A stretch of 64,000 bases of DNA from Planctomycetota bacterium (GCA_020831805.1 JAFIFX010000001.1:248001-312000); one strand, 5' to 3'. Shown: positions 29,763 to 39,170, counted from the stretch's first letter. Notes: generated from the letters alone by a model not told the origin. Numbers and translations: made by a program.

Positions 29763-31268
29763 TCACTCCAGGAACGACGCGACGCCCTCGAGCCGCCGGG
29801 CATACCGCTCCGGCCGGTCCGCGGCCTCCGCACGGTACGAAGGCCCCGCCACGCCGCCCACCGCGTCCAGGCCGATCGCCGAAAGCACCCGCGCCGTCTC
29901 GCCCGCGGGGTCCGCCCGCAACGCCTCCCGCGTCGTCGACGCCACCGGGTGCCCCATCGAACCCAGCAGGCCCTCCCAGTGGTCCATCAGCGTCCGGATG
30001 TCGCGCAGGTACGAGGCTGTCGTCGCCAGGTCGTTGCTGTACGGGTGGTGCCCACGCATCCCGCGGAAGTAACACGCCAGCGTGTTGGCACGCGCCTCCC
30101 GCCGCAGGAACACGAACCGCGCCCCAGGCAACGCCGCGGCCGCCAGGCCGATCAGGTGCCCGTGCAACGGGTTCGCATCCACCACCACCCCCCGCTCGCC
30201 CGGCCACGACAGCCGCGCCGTCCCCGCCAGATACGCGTCCGACACCGCGCGGATCTGCGCCCCGCGCAACCGCCCGACCTCCAGCAACATCGGCCGGTGC
30301 GGCGTCAGCTTCGCCCCCGCCTGCCGCACCGCCGCCGTCGTCAGCGCCTCGCACGGCCCGACCGAACCCGCGCCCGACGCCGCCGCCAACGCACGCCCCA
30401 GCGCCGCACATCCCGCGCCGGGCGGAGCCACCACGAACACCCGCGACGAACCGTCCACCGAAGGCCGCGTCAGCCGGCCCATCGCCCCCGCGGTCCACGC
30501 CTCGACCGTCGCCCGCGTCACCTTCGCGTGCGCCGAAACATCGAAACGCCCCCGTTTGAGCTTCGACGAACGCGTGAACGCACGGAACGCCTCGTCCGTC
30601 TCCCCCGCCCGGTCGAACAACGCCCCGCAGCGACGCAACGCCGCCGACTGCGTCGGCGCGTCCAGCCCCACCACCTCCGTCAACGCCCGCACCCGCTGGG
30701 CCAGCATCCGGAACAGCTCACCGGTCGTCTCCGGGCCGCACAACGCGATCGCCCCCTCGCACATCGCCGCGCCGTGCTCGTCCAGGTCCGACGCGCCCGC
30801 CAGCACGGCCCGCGCCCCCTCCAGATCGCCACGCGCCGCCAGGACCTCCACCCGCGCCATCACCGCCCCGCGGTCCGAAGGCCGCAACTCCAACGCACGG
30901 GCCGACGCCGCATCCGAATCCGCCGACGCCCCCAGCGCCTCCAGCGACCGGCTCAACTGCGTGCTCAGACGCACCACACGCTCGGCGCCCCGCTCGCGGC
31001 CATCGGCGTCCGCGGACGGGTCCGCCAGATTCGCCTCGGTCAGCTCCGCCGCGCGACGCAGGTCCGGCGCCGCCAGCTCGTGCATCCCCATCGCCCCCAC
31101 GATCATCCCGTGCAGGGCCAGCATCCCCGGCTCGTCCGGGAAATGCGCCCGCAGCAGCGAGGCCCGCTGCGCCGCCTCGTGGTCATCCCCCACCGTGAAC
31201 AGACGCAAGGCCTGCTCGAAGACCTGCCTGGGGGACTGCGACGGTGCGGCGGGGGTGGACGGCATCAT
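29763..31268 (-). CDS. TPR-containing sulfotransferase family protein
   Basis: 501 residues. The N-terminal 260 residues are helical repeats of TPR type (LRLFTVGDDHEAAQRASLLR; ALFDRAGETDEAFRAFTRSS). The C-terminal half begins with RVFVVAPPGAGCAALGRALA, the phosphosulfate-binding loop region, and has ALPGARFVFLRREARANTLA as the 3'-phosphate segment, then HPYSNDLATTASYLRDIRTL. Related proteins transfer sulfate from PAPS to an acceptor, here unknown. It is probably transcribed with the release-factor-like gene downstream. Its start at ATG 31266-31268 is only about 90 bases from a divergent asparaginase gene. Confidence 0.8.
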   Translation of the reverse strand: MMPSTPAAPSQSPRQVFEQALRLFTVGDDHEAAQRASLLRAHFPDEPGMLALHGMIVGAMGMHELAAPDLRRAAELTEANLADPSADADGRERGAERVVRLSTQLSRSLEALGASADSDAASARALELRPSDRGAVMARVEVLAARGDLEGARAVLAGASDLDEHGAAMCEGAIALCGPETTGELFRMLAQRVRALTEVVGLDAPTQSAALRRCGALFDRAGETDEAFRAFTRSSKLKRGRFDVSAHAKVTRATVEAWTAGAMGRLTRPSVDGSSRVFVVAPPGAGCAALGRALAAASGAGSVGPCEALTTAAVRQAGAKLTPHRPMLLEVGRLRGAQIRAVSDAYLAGTARLSWPGERGVVVDANPLHGHLIGLAAAALPGARFVFLRREARANTLACYFRGMRGHHPYSNDLATTASYLRDIRTLMDHWEGLLGSMGHPVASTTREALRADPAGETARVLSAIGLDAVGGVAGPSYRAEAADRPERYARRLEGVASFLE

Positions 31269-31354
31269 GCCACCATCCTTGGCGCGCCCCGACCCCGGAA
31301 ACCGCCCGGCCCGCGCCGACGACCCGCCACGCCGCCGGGAATACCCTCCCCCCG

Positions 31355-31894
31355 ATGCGCAGAGTCACTCTTATCTCCACCGGCGGCACCATCGAGAAAA
31401 CCTACGACGAGCACAGCGGCTCCCTCGAGAACCGCGCCTCCGTTGTCCAGGAGATGCTCAGCCTCCTCCGCCTCGAAGACACCGCCGTCAACACCATCCA
31501 GCTCATGCACAAGGATTCGCTCCACCTCACGGAAGCCGACCGCGAACGCATCGTCAACGCCGTTGAGCTCATCGTCGGCCCCCCCGCTGAACCGGCCGAG
31601 GCCGAGGGCGTCGTGGTCCTCCACGGCACCGACACCCTCGCCCTGACCGGCGAGCTGCTGTACGAACGCCTCGCCGACTGGGTCCGCGTCCCGGTCGTCC
31701 TCACCGGGGCCATGCGTCCCTTCGAGATGAAACGCAGCGACGCCCTCCAGAACCTCACAGAAGCCATCTTTGCGACTGGGGTTCTTAACCCAGGAATTTG
31801 GGTGGTCGCCCACGGCCGGGCCCTGCCCTTCCCCGGGCCCGTCAAGGACCGCGAGCGAGGCACCTTCCGCGCGGGCCCAAGCACGCAGCCCTGA
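31355..31894 (+). CDS. Short asparaginase (N-terminal domain only)
   Basis: 179 residues. VTLISTGGTIEKTYDEHSG holds the first catalytic Thr, VVLHGTDTLALTGELLY the second (GTDT) motif, and VVLTGAMRPFEMKRSDALQN the third. Classic asparaginases have about 330 residues and a second domain. Here the chain ends after GIWVVAHGRALPFPGPVKDR, matching the natural short family of about 170 residues, so truncation is not implied. It should hydrolyse an amide such as asparagine. Upstream ATG codons lie in unrelated sequence. Confidence 0.82.
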   Translation: MRRVTLISTGGTIEKTYDEHSGSLENRASVVQEMLSLLRLEDTAVNTIQLMHKDSLHLTEADRERIVNAVELIVGPPAEPAEAEGVVVLHGTDTLALTGELLYERLADWVRVPVVLTGAMRPFEMKRSDALQNLTEAIFATGVLNPGIWVVAHGRALPFPGPVKDRERGTFRAGPSTQP

Positions 31895-32190
31895 TCCGCA
31901 CGCACCTGAGCATCAAAAACGCCCCCTGAACCGCCCGGAATGGTCCGATTACCCCTCGACCAGTGCGTTTGGAACGCTGTGTCCGTCCGATATGGACCAA
32001 ACAAAATACGAATAACGGTATTTTCAACCGAATCTGCTCGAATTTCCGCCCAAGGGCGCACATTCCTCTTGCGAGAACTGGGGGGTCTGGATATGCTCAG
32101 GATGGGTCAGGAACGAGTCGTTCGTTTCCAAAAATGTATGTGTGGTTCACACACAGCCTGTCTGTATTCACTGCAAGTGAGGAGAAAGAA
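31895..32190 (+). promoter_or_regulatory. AT-richer leader of array gene P8, with a palindrome
   Basis: This 296-base gap is the least GC-rich intergenic stretch here. It contains a perfect dyad TGTGTG-GTT-CACACA at 32139-32153, about 38 bases before the P8 start, and a GAGGAG Shine-Dalgarno sequence. No convincing -35/-10 pair was found. The dyad is a candidate operator or transcript hairpin. Confidence 0.4.
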
Positions 32191-32787
32191 ATGAAGAGCG
32201 TTGCTCTGTTGGCCGCCGCTGGCCTTGCCACCGTCGCCACTGCCCAGAACATCTCGACCGATCTGGTCGTTTCGTTGACTTGGGATCAGACCGAGATCCA
32301 GGTCGGCGAGACCGCCACCGCCACCATCACCGCCTCTTGGAATGGCGTGACCGGCTCGTACTTCTCGTCCTTCAACGTCAACCTGCTCGGTAGCGCCCAG
32401 ATCGCCACCGTTGACAGCGTTGCCGACATCGCTTGGAACAACCCCGCCCTCGGCTTCGACGGCACCTTCGCCTCCCTGGACGGCGCGAACATCATCGGCC
32501 TGCAGGCCTCGCAGTTCTCGCTGATCCCCCCCTTCGTGACCAACAACCCCCTCCTGGTCACCACCTTCACCGTCACCGCCACCGAGGTCGGTGTGCTCTC
32601 CTACAGCACCGTGAACGCCGCCGGCGCTCCGTTCCCCTTCTCGGTCACCGGCCCGATCTTCTCCGATCCGGTTGTCCAGTTCGGCAACGACGCCTTCCAG
32701 TCGGCCAGCCTGACGATCGTCCCCGCTCCGTCCGCCATGGCCCTCCTGGGTCTCGGTGGTCTGGTCGCCGGCCGTCGTCGCCGCTGA
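32191..32787 (+). CDS. Array protein P8
   Basis: 198 residues. Signal peptide MKSVALLAAAGLATVATAQ. Body: DLVVSLTWDQTEIQVGETAT, SSFNVNLLGSAQIATVDSVA, DIAWNNPALGFDGTFASLDG, GLQASQFSLIPPFVTNNPLL, FSDPVVQFGNDAFQSASLTI. Tail VPAPSAMALLGLGGLVAG + RRRR. Compared with P1-P7 it has TWDQ for TFDR and NVNLLG for NVDLIA. The 3' half of its DNA is nearly identical to P10. Codon choice is less extreme (many GTT, GCT, ACC), which fits high expression. GAGGAG is placed about eight bases before the ATG, and an intrinsic terminator follows. Confidence 0.9.
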   Translation: MKSVALLAAAGLATVATAQNISTDLVVSLTWDQTEIQVGETATATITASWNGVTGSYFSSFNVNLLGSAQIATVDSVADIAWNNPALGFDGTFASLDGANIIGLQASQFSLIPPFVTNNPLLVTTFTVTATEVGVLSYSTVNAAGAPFPFSVTGPIFSDPVVQFGNDAFQSASLTIVPAPSAMALLGLGGLVAGRRRR

Positions 32788-32824
32788 TCGCAACAGGCAG
32801 CACCGCTGCCCGAAGCACAGCCCA

Positions 32825-32856
32825 AAGCCCCACCCCCTTTCGGGTGGGGCTTTTTT
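32825..32856 (+). terminator. Intrinsic terminator of P8
   Basis: AAGCCCCACCC-CCTTTC-GGGTGGGGCTT followed by further T residues; 11-bp stem ending in a T6 run. Confidence 0.92.
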
Positions 32857-33084
32857 ACTATCTGGACCAATCGACACCACCACAATCAGGTATACAGTTA
32901 GGTCATTCATCCAGTATGACTTGCCCAATCTCAGGCAAAATTCCCTGAATTTGATCTTTTATGACCCTCAAAGGCACATGATTTGTTCAGTTGGCTGGCC
33001 TCCCCCAAAATCCGGGGCATATTCATCGAGGCCCAACAGTTCGGGCCCTTTCGCTGAAACCCGCCTTTAAGAGGAGAGTACCCA

Positions 33085-33681
33085 ATGAAGAGCATCGCCC
33101 TGCTGGCCGTCGCCGGCCTCGCCACCGTCGCTTCCGCCCAGAACATCTCGACCAACCTGGTCATCGACCTGTCCTGGGACAAGGCCGTCATCAATGTCGG
33201 CGAGACCGCCACCGCCACCATCACCGCCTCCTGGACCGGCGTGACCGGCTCCTACTTCTCGTCCTTCAACGTCAACCTGCTCGGCAGCGACCAGATCGCC
33301 ACCGTCGACAGCGTTGCCCCGATCGCCTGGAACAACCCCGCCCTCGGCTTCGACGGCACCTACGCCTCCCTGGACGGCGCGAACATCATCGGCCTGCAGG
33401 CCTCGCAGTTCTCGCTGATCCCCCCCTTCGTGACCACCAATCCGATCCTGGTCACCACCTTCACCGTCACCGGCACCGCTGAGGGCGTCCTCTCCTACAG
33501 CACCACGAACGCCGCGGGCGCTCCGTTCCCCTTCTCCGTGACCGGCCCCGTGTTCTCGGACCCGGTCGTTGAGTTCGGCCACAGCGCCTTCCAGTCCGGC
33601 AGCCTGACGATCGTCCCCGCCCCGTCCGCCATGGCCCTGCTGGGTCTCGGCGGCCTGATGGCCGGCCGTCGCCGCCGCTGA
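33085..33681 (+). CDS. Array protein P9
   Basis: 198 residues. Signal peptide MKSIALLAVAGLATVASAQ. Body: NLVIDLSWDKAVINVGETAT, NVNLLGSDQIATVDSVAPIA, GTYASLDGANIIGLQASQFS, TTNPILVTTFTVTGTAEGVL, FSDPVVEFGHSAFQSGSLTI. Tail VPAPSAMALLGLGGLMAG + RRRR. Its middle 180 bases are identical to P10. The 297-base gap upstream (32788-33084) holds the P8 terminator and then AT-richer sequence with a GAGGAGA Shine-Dalgarno sequence; no promoter stood out. Confidence 0.9.
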   Translation: MKSIALLAVAGLATVASAQNISTNLVIDLSWDKAVINVGETATATITASWTGVTGSYFSSFNVNLLGSDQIATVDSVAPIAWNNPALGFDGTYASLDGANIIGLQASQFSLIPPFVTTNPILVTTFTVTGTAEGVLSYSTTNAAGAPFPFSVTGPVFSDPVVEFGHSAFQSGSLTIVPAPSAMALLGLGGLMAGRRRR

Positions 33682-33719
33682 GTCTGAACCGTCCTCTGGG
33701 ACGGGATGACGCGAAATCC

Positions 33720-33756
33720 GATCCCCCCCGGTCACCCCGGGCGGGGATTTTTTTTG
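33720..33756 (+). terminator. Intrinsic terminator of P9
   Basis: A GC-rich stem ATCCCC..CCGG / CCGGGCGGGGAT followed by eight or more T. Confidence 0.88.
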
Positions 33757-33865
33757 GCAAGTCGGCTGGCACCCTCCCAGATCTGGTGCAAACTGTGGGC
33801 AGACGACCCCCGTTTGGTCTTCCCAAGTTCAAGTTCAGATCATTCATCACATGAGGAGAGTTCAG

Positions 33866-34462
33866 ATGAAGAGCATCGCCCTGTTGACCGTCGCCGGCCT
33901 CGCCACTGCCGCTTCCGCCCAGAACATCTCGACCGACCTGGTCGTTTCCCTGACCTGGGATCAGGATGTCATCAATGTCGGTGAGACGGCCACCGCCACC
34001 ATCACCGCCTCCTGGACCGGCGTGACCGGCTCGTACTTCTCGTCCTTCAACGTCAACCTGCTCGGCAGCGACCAGATCGCCACCGTCGACAGCGTTGCCC
34101 CGATCGCCTGGAACAACCCCGCCCTCGGCTTCGACGGCACCTACGCCTCCCTGGACGGCGCGAACATCATCGGCCTGCAGGCCTCGCAGTTCTCGCTGAT
34201 CCCCCCCTTCGTGACCAACAACCCCCTCCTGGTCACCACCTTCACCGTCACCGCCACCGAGGTCGGTGTGCTCTCCTACAGCACCGTGAACGCCGCCGGC
34301 GCTCCGTTCCCCTTCTCGGTCACCGGCCCGATCTTCTCCGATCCGGTTGTCCAGTTCGGCAACGACGCCTTCCAGTCGGCCAGCCTGACGATCGTCCCCG
34401 CTCCGTCCGCCATGGCCCTCCTGGGTCTCGGTGGTCTGGTCGCCGGCCGTCGCCGCCGCTGA
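33866..34462 (+). CDS. Array protein P10, a P9/P8 mosaic
   Basis: 198 residues from ATG 33866 (SD GAGGAGA; a closer upstream ATG at 33851 is too near the Shine-Dalgarno sequence). Signal peptide MKSIALLTVAGLATAASAQ. Bases 34038-34217 equal P9 exactly (offset 781). Bases 34144-34462 equal P8 (offset 1675) but for one synonymous base at 34453. The protein therefore has P9's NVNLLGSDQIATVDSVAPIA and P8's FVTNNPLLVTTFTVTATEVG. This is direct evidence of recombination or gene conversion within the array. Tail VPAPSAMALLGLGGLVAG + RRRR. Confidence 0.92.
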   Translation: MKSIALLTVAGLATAASAQNISTDLVVSLTWDQDVINVGETATATITASWTGVTGSYFSSFNVNLLGSDQIATVDSVAPIAWNNPALGFDGTYASLDGANIIGLQASQFSLIPPFVTNNPLLVTTFTVTATEVGVLSYSTVNAAGAPFPFSVTGPIFSDPVVQFGNDAFQSASLTIVPAPSAMALLGLGGLVAGRRRR

Positions 34463-34502
34463 TCGATTGACCGTCTGAGACGGGACATCAAGAAGCTTTG
34501 AT

Positions 34503-34536
34503 CCCCGCTCGGCTTCGGCCGGGCGGGGTTCTTTTT
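34503..34536 (+). terminator. Intrinsic terminator of P10
   Basis: CCCCGCTCGGC-TTCG-GCCGGGCGGGG, 11-bp stem with a tetraloop, followed by a T-rich tail. Beyond it (34541-34676) lies G-rich sequence with short CTGGGGA tandem units and no gene. Confidence 0.9.
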
Positions 34537-34676
34537 GGGGTTGGGGGAGGCAGTGAGGCGGTGAGGCACTGGGGACTGGGGACTGGGTGTCGGGGTTTTT
34601 GGGTTGCGCGGAGTCAGGGTGCGCGGGGGCGAGGTGGCGTGTTCGAGGGGGAGGAGGGTTCGGGAGAGATCGCTCG

Positions 34677-35183
34677 TCATGGCTCGGGCCTGAGGGCGAG
34701 GGTGAGGATGGATGTGCTGCCGCGTGCGTACGCGCTGGTCGCGATGGTGTAGGTGGCAGGATGGATCGGGACTCGTAGCCTGACGGGGGCTTCGTTGGCA
34801 GGCCAGGCGGCGCCGAAAAGGATGGCCTCGTCGGCGTGGAGCGGGACACGGTCGGGGGTTGGATCGAGGAACTCCGGACACAGGCTTTCGGCGGCGTGGC
34901 GGATGTCCTCTTCGAGATGACCGCCCCACTCCCGGCAGAGCAGGATGAGCAGCGGGAAGTCCGGGGTGGAGGCGAGGGCGGTGAGACCGTCGGCGTTATT
35001 GATGAGCAGGGCGGTGGTGTCGGCAAAGGGGATCAGGATGTAGGGGCGGTCATCATCGATGAGCGCGCAGGCGCGGTCGTACTGGCTGTCGCCGGATTCG
35101 TCGTGGCCGCGCCAGGCGTGGGCGAGGTTGGCGGGGAGGAGGAGATGGGGGTCGCCGTCGGTGGCGAGGGTGCCGTGGAGCAT
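34677..35183 (-). CDS. Imm21-like protein (possible orphan immunity protein)
   Basis: 168 residues. GDPHLLLPANLAHAWRGHDE, then SQYDRACALIDDDRPYILIP and ALLINNADGLTALAS, follow the order seen in Imm21-type immunity proteins (GGP.LLLP, W.G, DYDRAC, short beta segments). The C-terminal 60 residues (ANEAPVRLRVPIHPATYTIA) look like an extra beta-rich piece. No toxin gene is adjacent, so if it is an immunity protein it is an orphan. Similarity is by eye. It is followed upstream by a DUF4375-like gene on the same strand. Confidence 0.45.
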   Translation of the reverse strand: MLHGTLATDGDPHLLLPANLAHAWRGHDESGDSQYDRACALIDDDRPYILIPFADTTALLINNADGLTALASTPDFPLLILLCREWGGHLEEDIRHAAESLCPEFLDPTPDRVPLHADEAILFGAAWPANEAPVRLRVPIHPATYTIATSAYARGSTSILTLALRPEP

Positions 35184-35204
35184 GGGGAGGGGGGGCGGGG
35201 AGGG

Positions 35205-35831
35205 TCAGACTTTAAAGAAGTCGGGCTCGTGGGCGAGGATGTGGCGGACGAGGTGGGGCTGGCAGTAGTAGTTCTTCGCGTAGAACTCGCTGTCCATCTC
35301 GTCCCATTCGTCCGCGGCGTCGCCGAGTTGATCGATCACGGCGAGGCGGACGGAGCGGTTGGCGGGCGGCTCTGTTGGAAAGACGGCGTTGGCGCGGGTG
35401 ACGAGGTCGGCGAGTTCGGGCATGCCGATGTCGCGCAGCATGCCGGGGAGTTCGTGCGCGCAGTGGGACCAGGAGTTAATGTAGTACTGCTGGAAGCCTC
35501 CGTTGTTGACATCCATTTCGAGGCCGTTGACGGCGTGGTAGATGCGGCGAGGCCGGGGGAGCACTTCGGGATGACCCCAGTCGGGGTCGATGGCGTTGAA
35601 CTCTTCGTTGATGCTGTCACCGATTTTGAAGAGGATCTGCATGGCCGCGTTGCCTTCGGGATCAGCGGCTCGAAGTTCGGCGGCCATGACGGCCGGGAGG
35701 CGTGTGTCCAGGCCCGCGGGGCGGGCAGGAACAGGCGCGTCCTCGGCGGACCAGTCGGCCTGGCTTGCGATGACCCATTCGCGGATCTTGCGGAACGGGC
35801 CGATGCGTGGGGGTTCGTCGTCGGTGGGCAT
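35205..35831 (-). CDS. DUF4375 (DMP19-like) protein
   Basis: 208 residues from ATG 35831. The central block AVNGLEMDVNNGGFQQYYIN, followed by SHCAHELPGMLRDIGMPELA and LVTRANAVFPTEPPANRSVR, is the signature of DMP19-like DUF4375 proteins. The N-terminal 60 residues are unremarkable. Function is unknown; members occur widely in small accessory loci, some near toxin-immunity genes. It sits 21 bases upstream of the Imm21-like gene and may be co-transcribed with it. Confidence 0.75.
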   Translation of the reverse strand: MPTDDEPPRIGPFRKIREWVIASQADWSAEDAPVPARPAGLDTRLPAVMAAELRAADPEGNAAMQILFKIGDSINEEFNAIDPDWGHPEVLPRPRRIYHAVNGLEMDVNNGGFQQYYINSWSHCAHELPGMLRDIGMPELADLVTRANAVFPTEPPANRSVRLAVIDQLGDAADEWDEMDSEFYAKNYYCQPHLVRHILAHEPDFFKV

Positions 35832-35896
35832 GCGGGCAGGATAACGGAAGAAGGGTGAGGAGGGAAGCAGGGAAGGAGGAGGAGCCCTCACCCCGG

Positions 35897-35923
35897 CCCT
35901 CTCCCGCCGGGGGCGGGAGAGGG
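35897..35923. repeat. GC-rich palindrome, possible terminator of the 35931 gene
   Basis: CCCTCTCCCGC / GCGGGAGAGGG (11-bp arms, five-base loop) preceded by CCCTCACCCCGG. Elements of this composition recur between genes in many bacteria; no T-run follows. Confidence 0.45.
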
Positions 35924-35930
35924 AGGCGGA

Positions 35931-36548
35931 TCAGATCCAGTCGTGTGGGGTTGTTACTTCAACGGCCTGCCAAGGTAGCGTAACAGGGGCGTTGAAAGTC
36001 AGTTCGATGACTTTGCCGGGCGTGTGCGGGAAGTCTGGAAAGGGGTGAAAGGTGTCCGGACTGCGGGGGGACTTACGGCCGTTGACGCAACGGGGAGAGC
36101 CGGAGTTGTACGCCGATGCGTGTGGGGTCAGGGTCGGGTTGGCGGCGAAGAGGCTGGCGGTAGGGACGCGGATGACGACGGCGTCCTCGGCCATGGCGTA
36201 GCGGGCGAAGTGGCGGCGGCCGTAGTCGTTGGGGCCCTTGGCGGTGCCGGGCCAGAAGTAGACGAAGGAGTTGAGCAGTTCGACGAGGTCTTCGAATGAG
36301 TAGCCGTCGGTGAGGGCGCAGTTGCCGGCGTGGAGGGGGTCCTGGTCGCGGATGATGACTTTGTCGGCCCCCACTGCGAACCCGGTCATGCCGCGGCGGC
36401 GGGTGCGGAGCAGGTCGGGACGGTTGGCCCGGGCGAAGATGGTGGCGGCGGGGTCGATGCGGCGGGACCGCTCGATGCCGGGGAGGTTGGCGCGGGCGGT
36501 GAGGTGGTAGGCGAAGGGGCGGAGTTGGGTGAATGCGTCGGGGTGCAT
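35931..36548 (-). CDS. Hypothetical protein, DUF7002/DarT-like N-terminus
   Basis: 205 residues from ATG 36548. FAYHLTARANLPGIERSRRI, then RRGMTGFAVGADKVIIRDQD and EDLVELLNSFVYFWPG, recall the YHLT..NL..I layout of ART-like DUF families. The C-terminus ends in SPDTFHPFPDFPHTPGKVIE and VTLPWQAVEV. Catalytic residues cannot be assigned, so ADP-ribosylation is only a possibility. Alternative: an unrelated DUF. It lies between icd's repeat island and the DUF4375 gene. Confidence 0.55.
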   Translation of the reverse strand: MHPDAFTQLRPFAYHLTARANLPGIERSRRIDPAATIFARANRPDLLRTRRRGMTGFAVGADKVIIRDQDPLHAGNCALTDGYSFEDLVELLNSFVYFWPGTAKGPNDYGRRHFARYAMAEDAVVIRVPTASLFAANPTLTPHASAYNSGSPRCVNGRKSPRSPDTFHPFPDFPHTPGKVIELTFNAPVTLPWQAVEVTTPHDWI

Positions 36549-36584
36549 GGGGACAGGGTAGCGGATCCGTCGCCCCGCCGGGGC

Positions 36585-36735
36585 GAACACAGGCGGGACG
36601 CCTGTGCCACCAGGACCCCCTCCGCCTGCGCTGCGCTTCGGCACCTCCCCCGTTGGGAAACGGGGGAGGATTCAGAGACGGGCTGGAAGCCCGTCCCACT
36701 TTCAGAGAGGCCGGCTGGAAGCCGGCCCCACCAAG
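36585..36735. repeat. Composite island of dispersed repeats upstream of the icd stop
   Basis: Within 150 bases: an inverted family-2 palindrome (36585-36611), an inverted family-3 unit (36614-36647), a hairpin CCTCCCCCGTT...AACGGGGGAGG, and two GGCTGGAAGCC palindromes (CGGGCTGGAAGCCCG 36679-36693; GCCGGCTGGAAGCCGGC 36710-36726). The island looks like a landing or accretion site for small repeats. Confidence 0.75.
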
Positions 36736-36736
36736 A

Positions 36737-38032
<1,296 letters not shown>

Positions 38033-38069
38033 GGGGGATCTCGCTGGTTTCTCTCGGGGGAGGACGGGA

Positions 38070-38097
38070 TTGTCATATCCTATTGGGAGAGTATAGA
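38070..38097 (+). promoter_or_regulatory. Sigma-70-type promoter for the M28 lipoprotein
   Basis: TTGTCA (38070-38075) and TATAGA (38092-38097), 16-base spacer, about 45 bases upstream of the start at 38142. It faces away from icd. Confidence 0.55.
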
Positions 38098-38141
38098 AGG
38101 GATGGGGGATCGGCCGTCAGCGAGCAGGGAAGAGGTTTTCC

Positions 38142-39167
38142 GTGAAGATGTGGGCATTTCTGGCGTGGTGTGGGGCAGGAATCGGGCTGGTCGGCTGTGG
38201 CGCCGGCGGGGAGCGGGGGGCGCAAGTGGAGGCGCCGGGGGAGGTTGAGCAAACCGCCACGGTGCGGGCCGAACCGACGCTGGCCGAGCGGCTCGAGCGG
38301 GATGTGCGGTGGCTCGTGGAGGGGTTTCCCGAGCGCAGCGCGCGGGATCGGGAGCAGCTCAACGCGGCGGGGGAAGCGATCGAGGCGCGGCTGGCGGCGA
38401 TGGGGTATGAGCCGCGGCGGGAGGTCGTGCCGGTTCGGGAGGGGCTCGACGGGTTCAATGTGGTGGTGGAGATCCCGGGGGTTGATCGGCCCGACGAGGT
38501 CGTGGTGGTCGGGGCGCACTACGACGCGGAGGTGAACACGCCGGGGGCGGATGACAACGCGTCCGGGGTGGCGGCGATGCTGGAGCTGGCGGCGCGGTTC
38601 GCGCCGGGGGGTGGACGGGAGGTCGGGCGGACGCTGCGGTTCATCGCGTTTACGAACGAGGAAGCATCGAACAGCCGCCGGAGTCTGATGGGCAGCTATG
38701 TCAGCGCGCAGACCTCGCGGCAGGACGGGGAGACGGTGGTTGCGATGATGTCGCTGGAGATGCTCGGCTATGCCGACGACACGCCGGGGTCGCAGGAGTA
38801 CCCGTTCCCGAAGGACGCGCCGTTCGTGGCGGGGATGGAGCTGCCGGACACGGGGGACTACATCGCGGTGGTCGGGCGGTGGGGTGATGCGGAGCTGGTG
38901 CGCCGGCTGGGCAGCGCGATGGAGGGGGCGGGGACGGTGCGGGTGGTGGCGGTGTCGCTGCCGCCGGTGCTGCGGGACATCTGGCGGTCGGACCACGCGC
39001 AGTACTGGCTGGCGGGGTACCAGGCGGTGATGGTGACGGACACCTCGTTCCTGCGGAACCCCCACTACCACCTGCCGAGCGATACGCCGGAGACGCTGGA
39101 CTACGGGTTCATGGCGGGGGTTGTCGAGGCGTTGGATATCGGGATTCTTGGGTTGCTGGAGGAGTGA
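38142..39167 (+). CDS. M28-family metallopeptidase, lipoprotein
   Basis: 341 residues. The start MKMWAFLAWCGAGIGLVGCG is a lipoprotein signal with Cys near residue 19. [27 protein letters not shown] supplies His and Asp zinc ligands, FIAFTNEEASNS the Glu pair, and the final NPHYHLPSDTPETLDY the last His. Unlike the enzyme at 7632 it has no PA or PDZ domain and is much shorter. GTG 38142 and ATG 38148 are both possible; a purine-rich GGGAAGAGG precedes them. A good promoter lies at 38070-38097. Confidence 0.9.
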   Translation: MKMWAFLAWCGAGIGLVGCGAGGERGAQVEAPGEVEQTATVRAEPTLAERLERDVRWLVEGFPERSARDREQLNAAGEAIEARLAAMGYEPRREVVPVREGLDGFNVVVEIPGVDRPDEVVVVGAHYDAEVNTPGADDNASGVAAMLELAARFAPGGGREVGRTLRFIAFTNEEASNSRRSLMGSYVSAQTSRQDGETVVAMMSLEMLGYADDTPGSQEYPFPKDAPFVAGMELPDTGDYIAVVGRWGDAELVRRLGSAMEGAGTVRVVAVSLPPVLRDIWRSDHAQYWLAGYQAVMVTDTSFLRNPHYHLPSDTPETLDYGFMAGVVEALDIGILGLLEE

Positions 39168-39170
39168 GGG

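Noticed and set aside
31355..31894. Truncated full-length asparaginase
   Set aside because: The C-terminal block matches the natural end of short one-domain asparaginases, so no truncation is needed.
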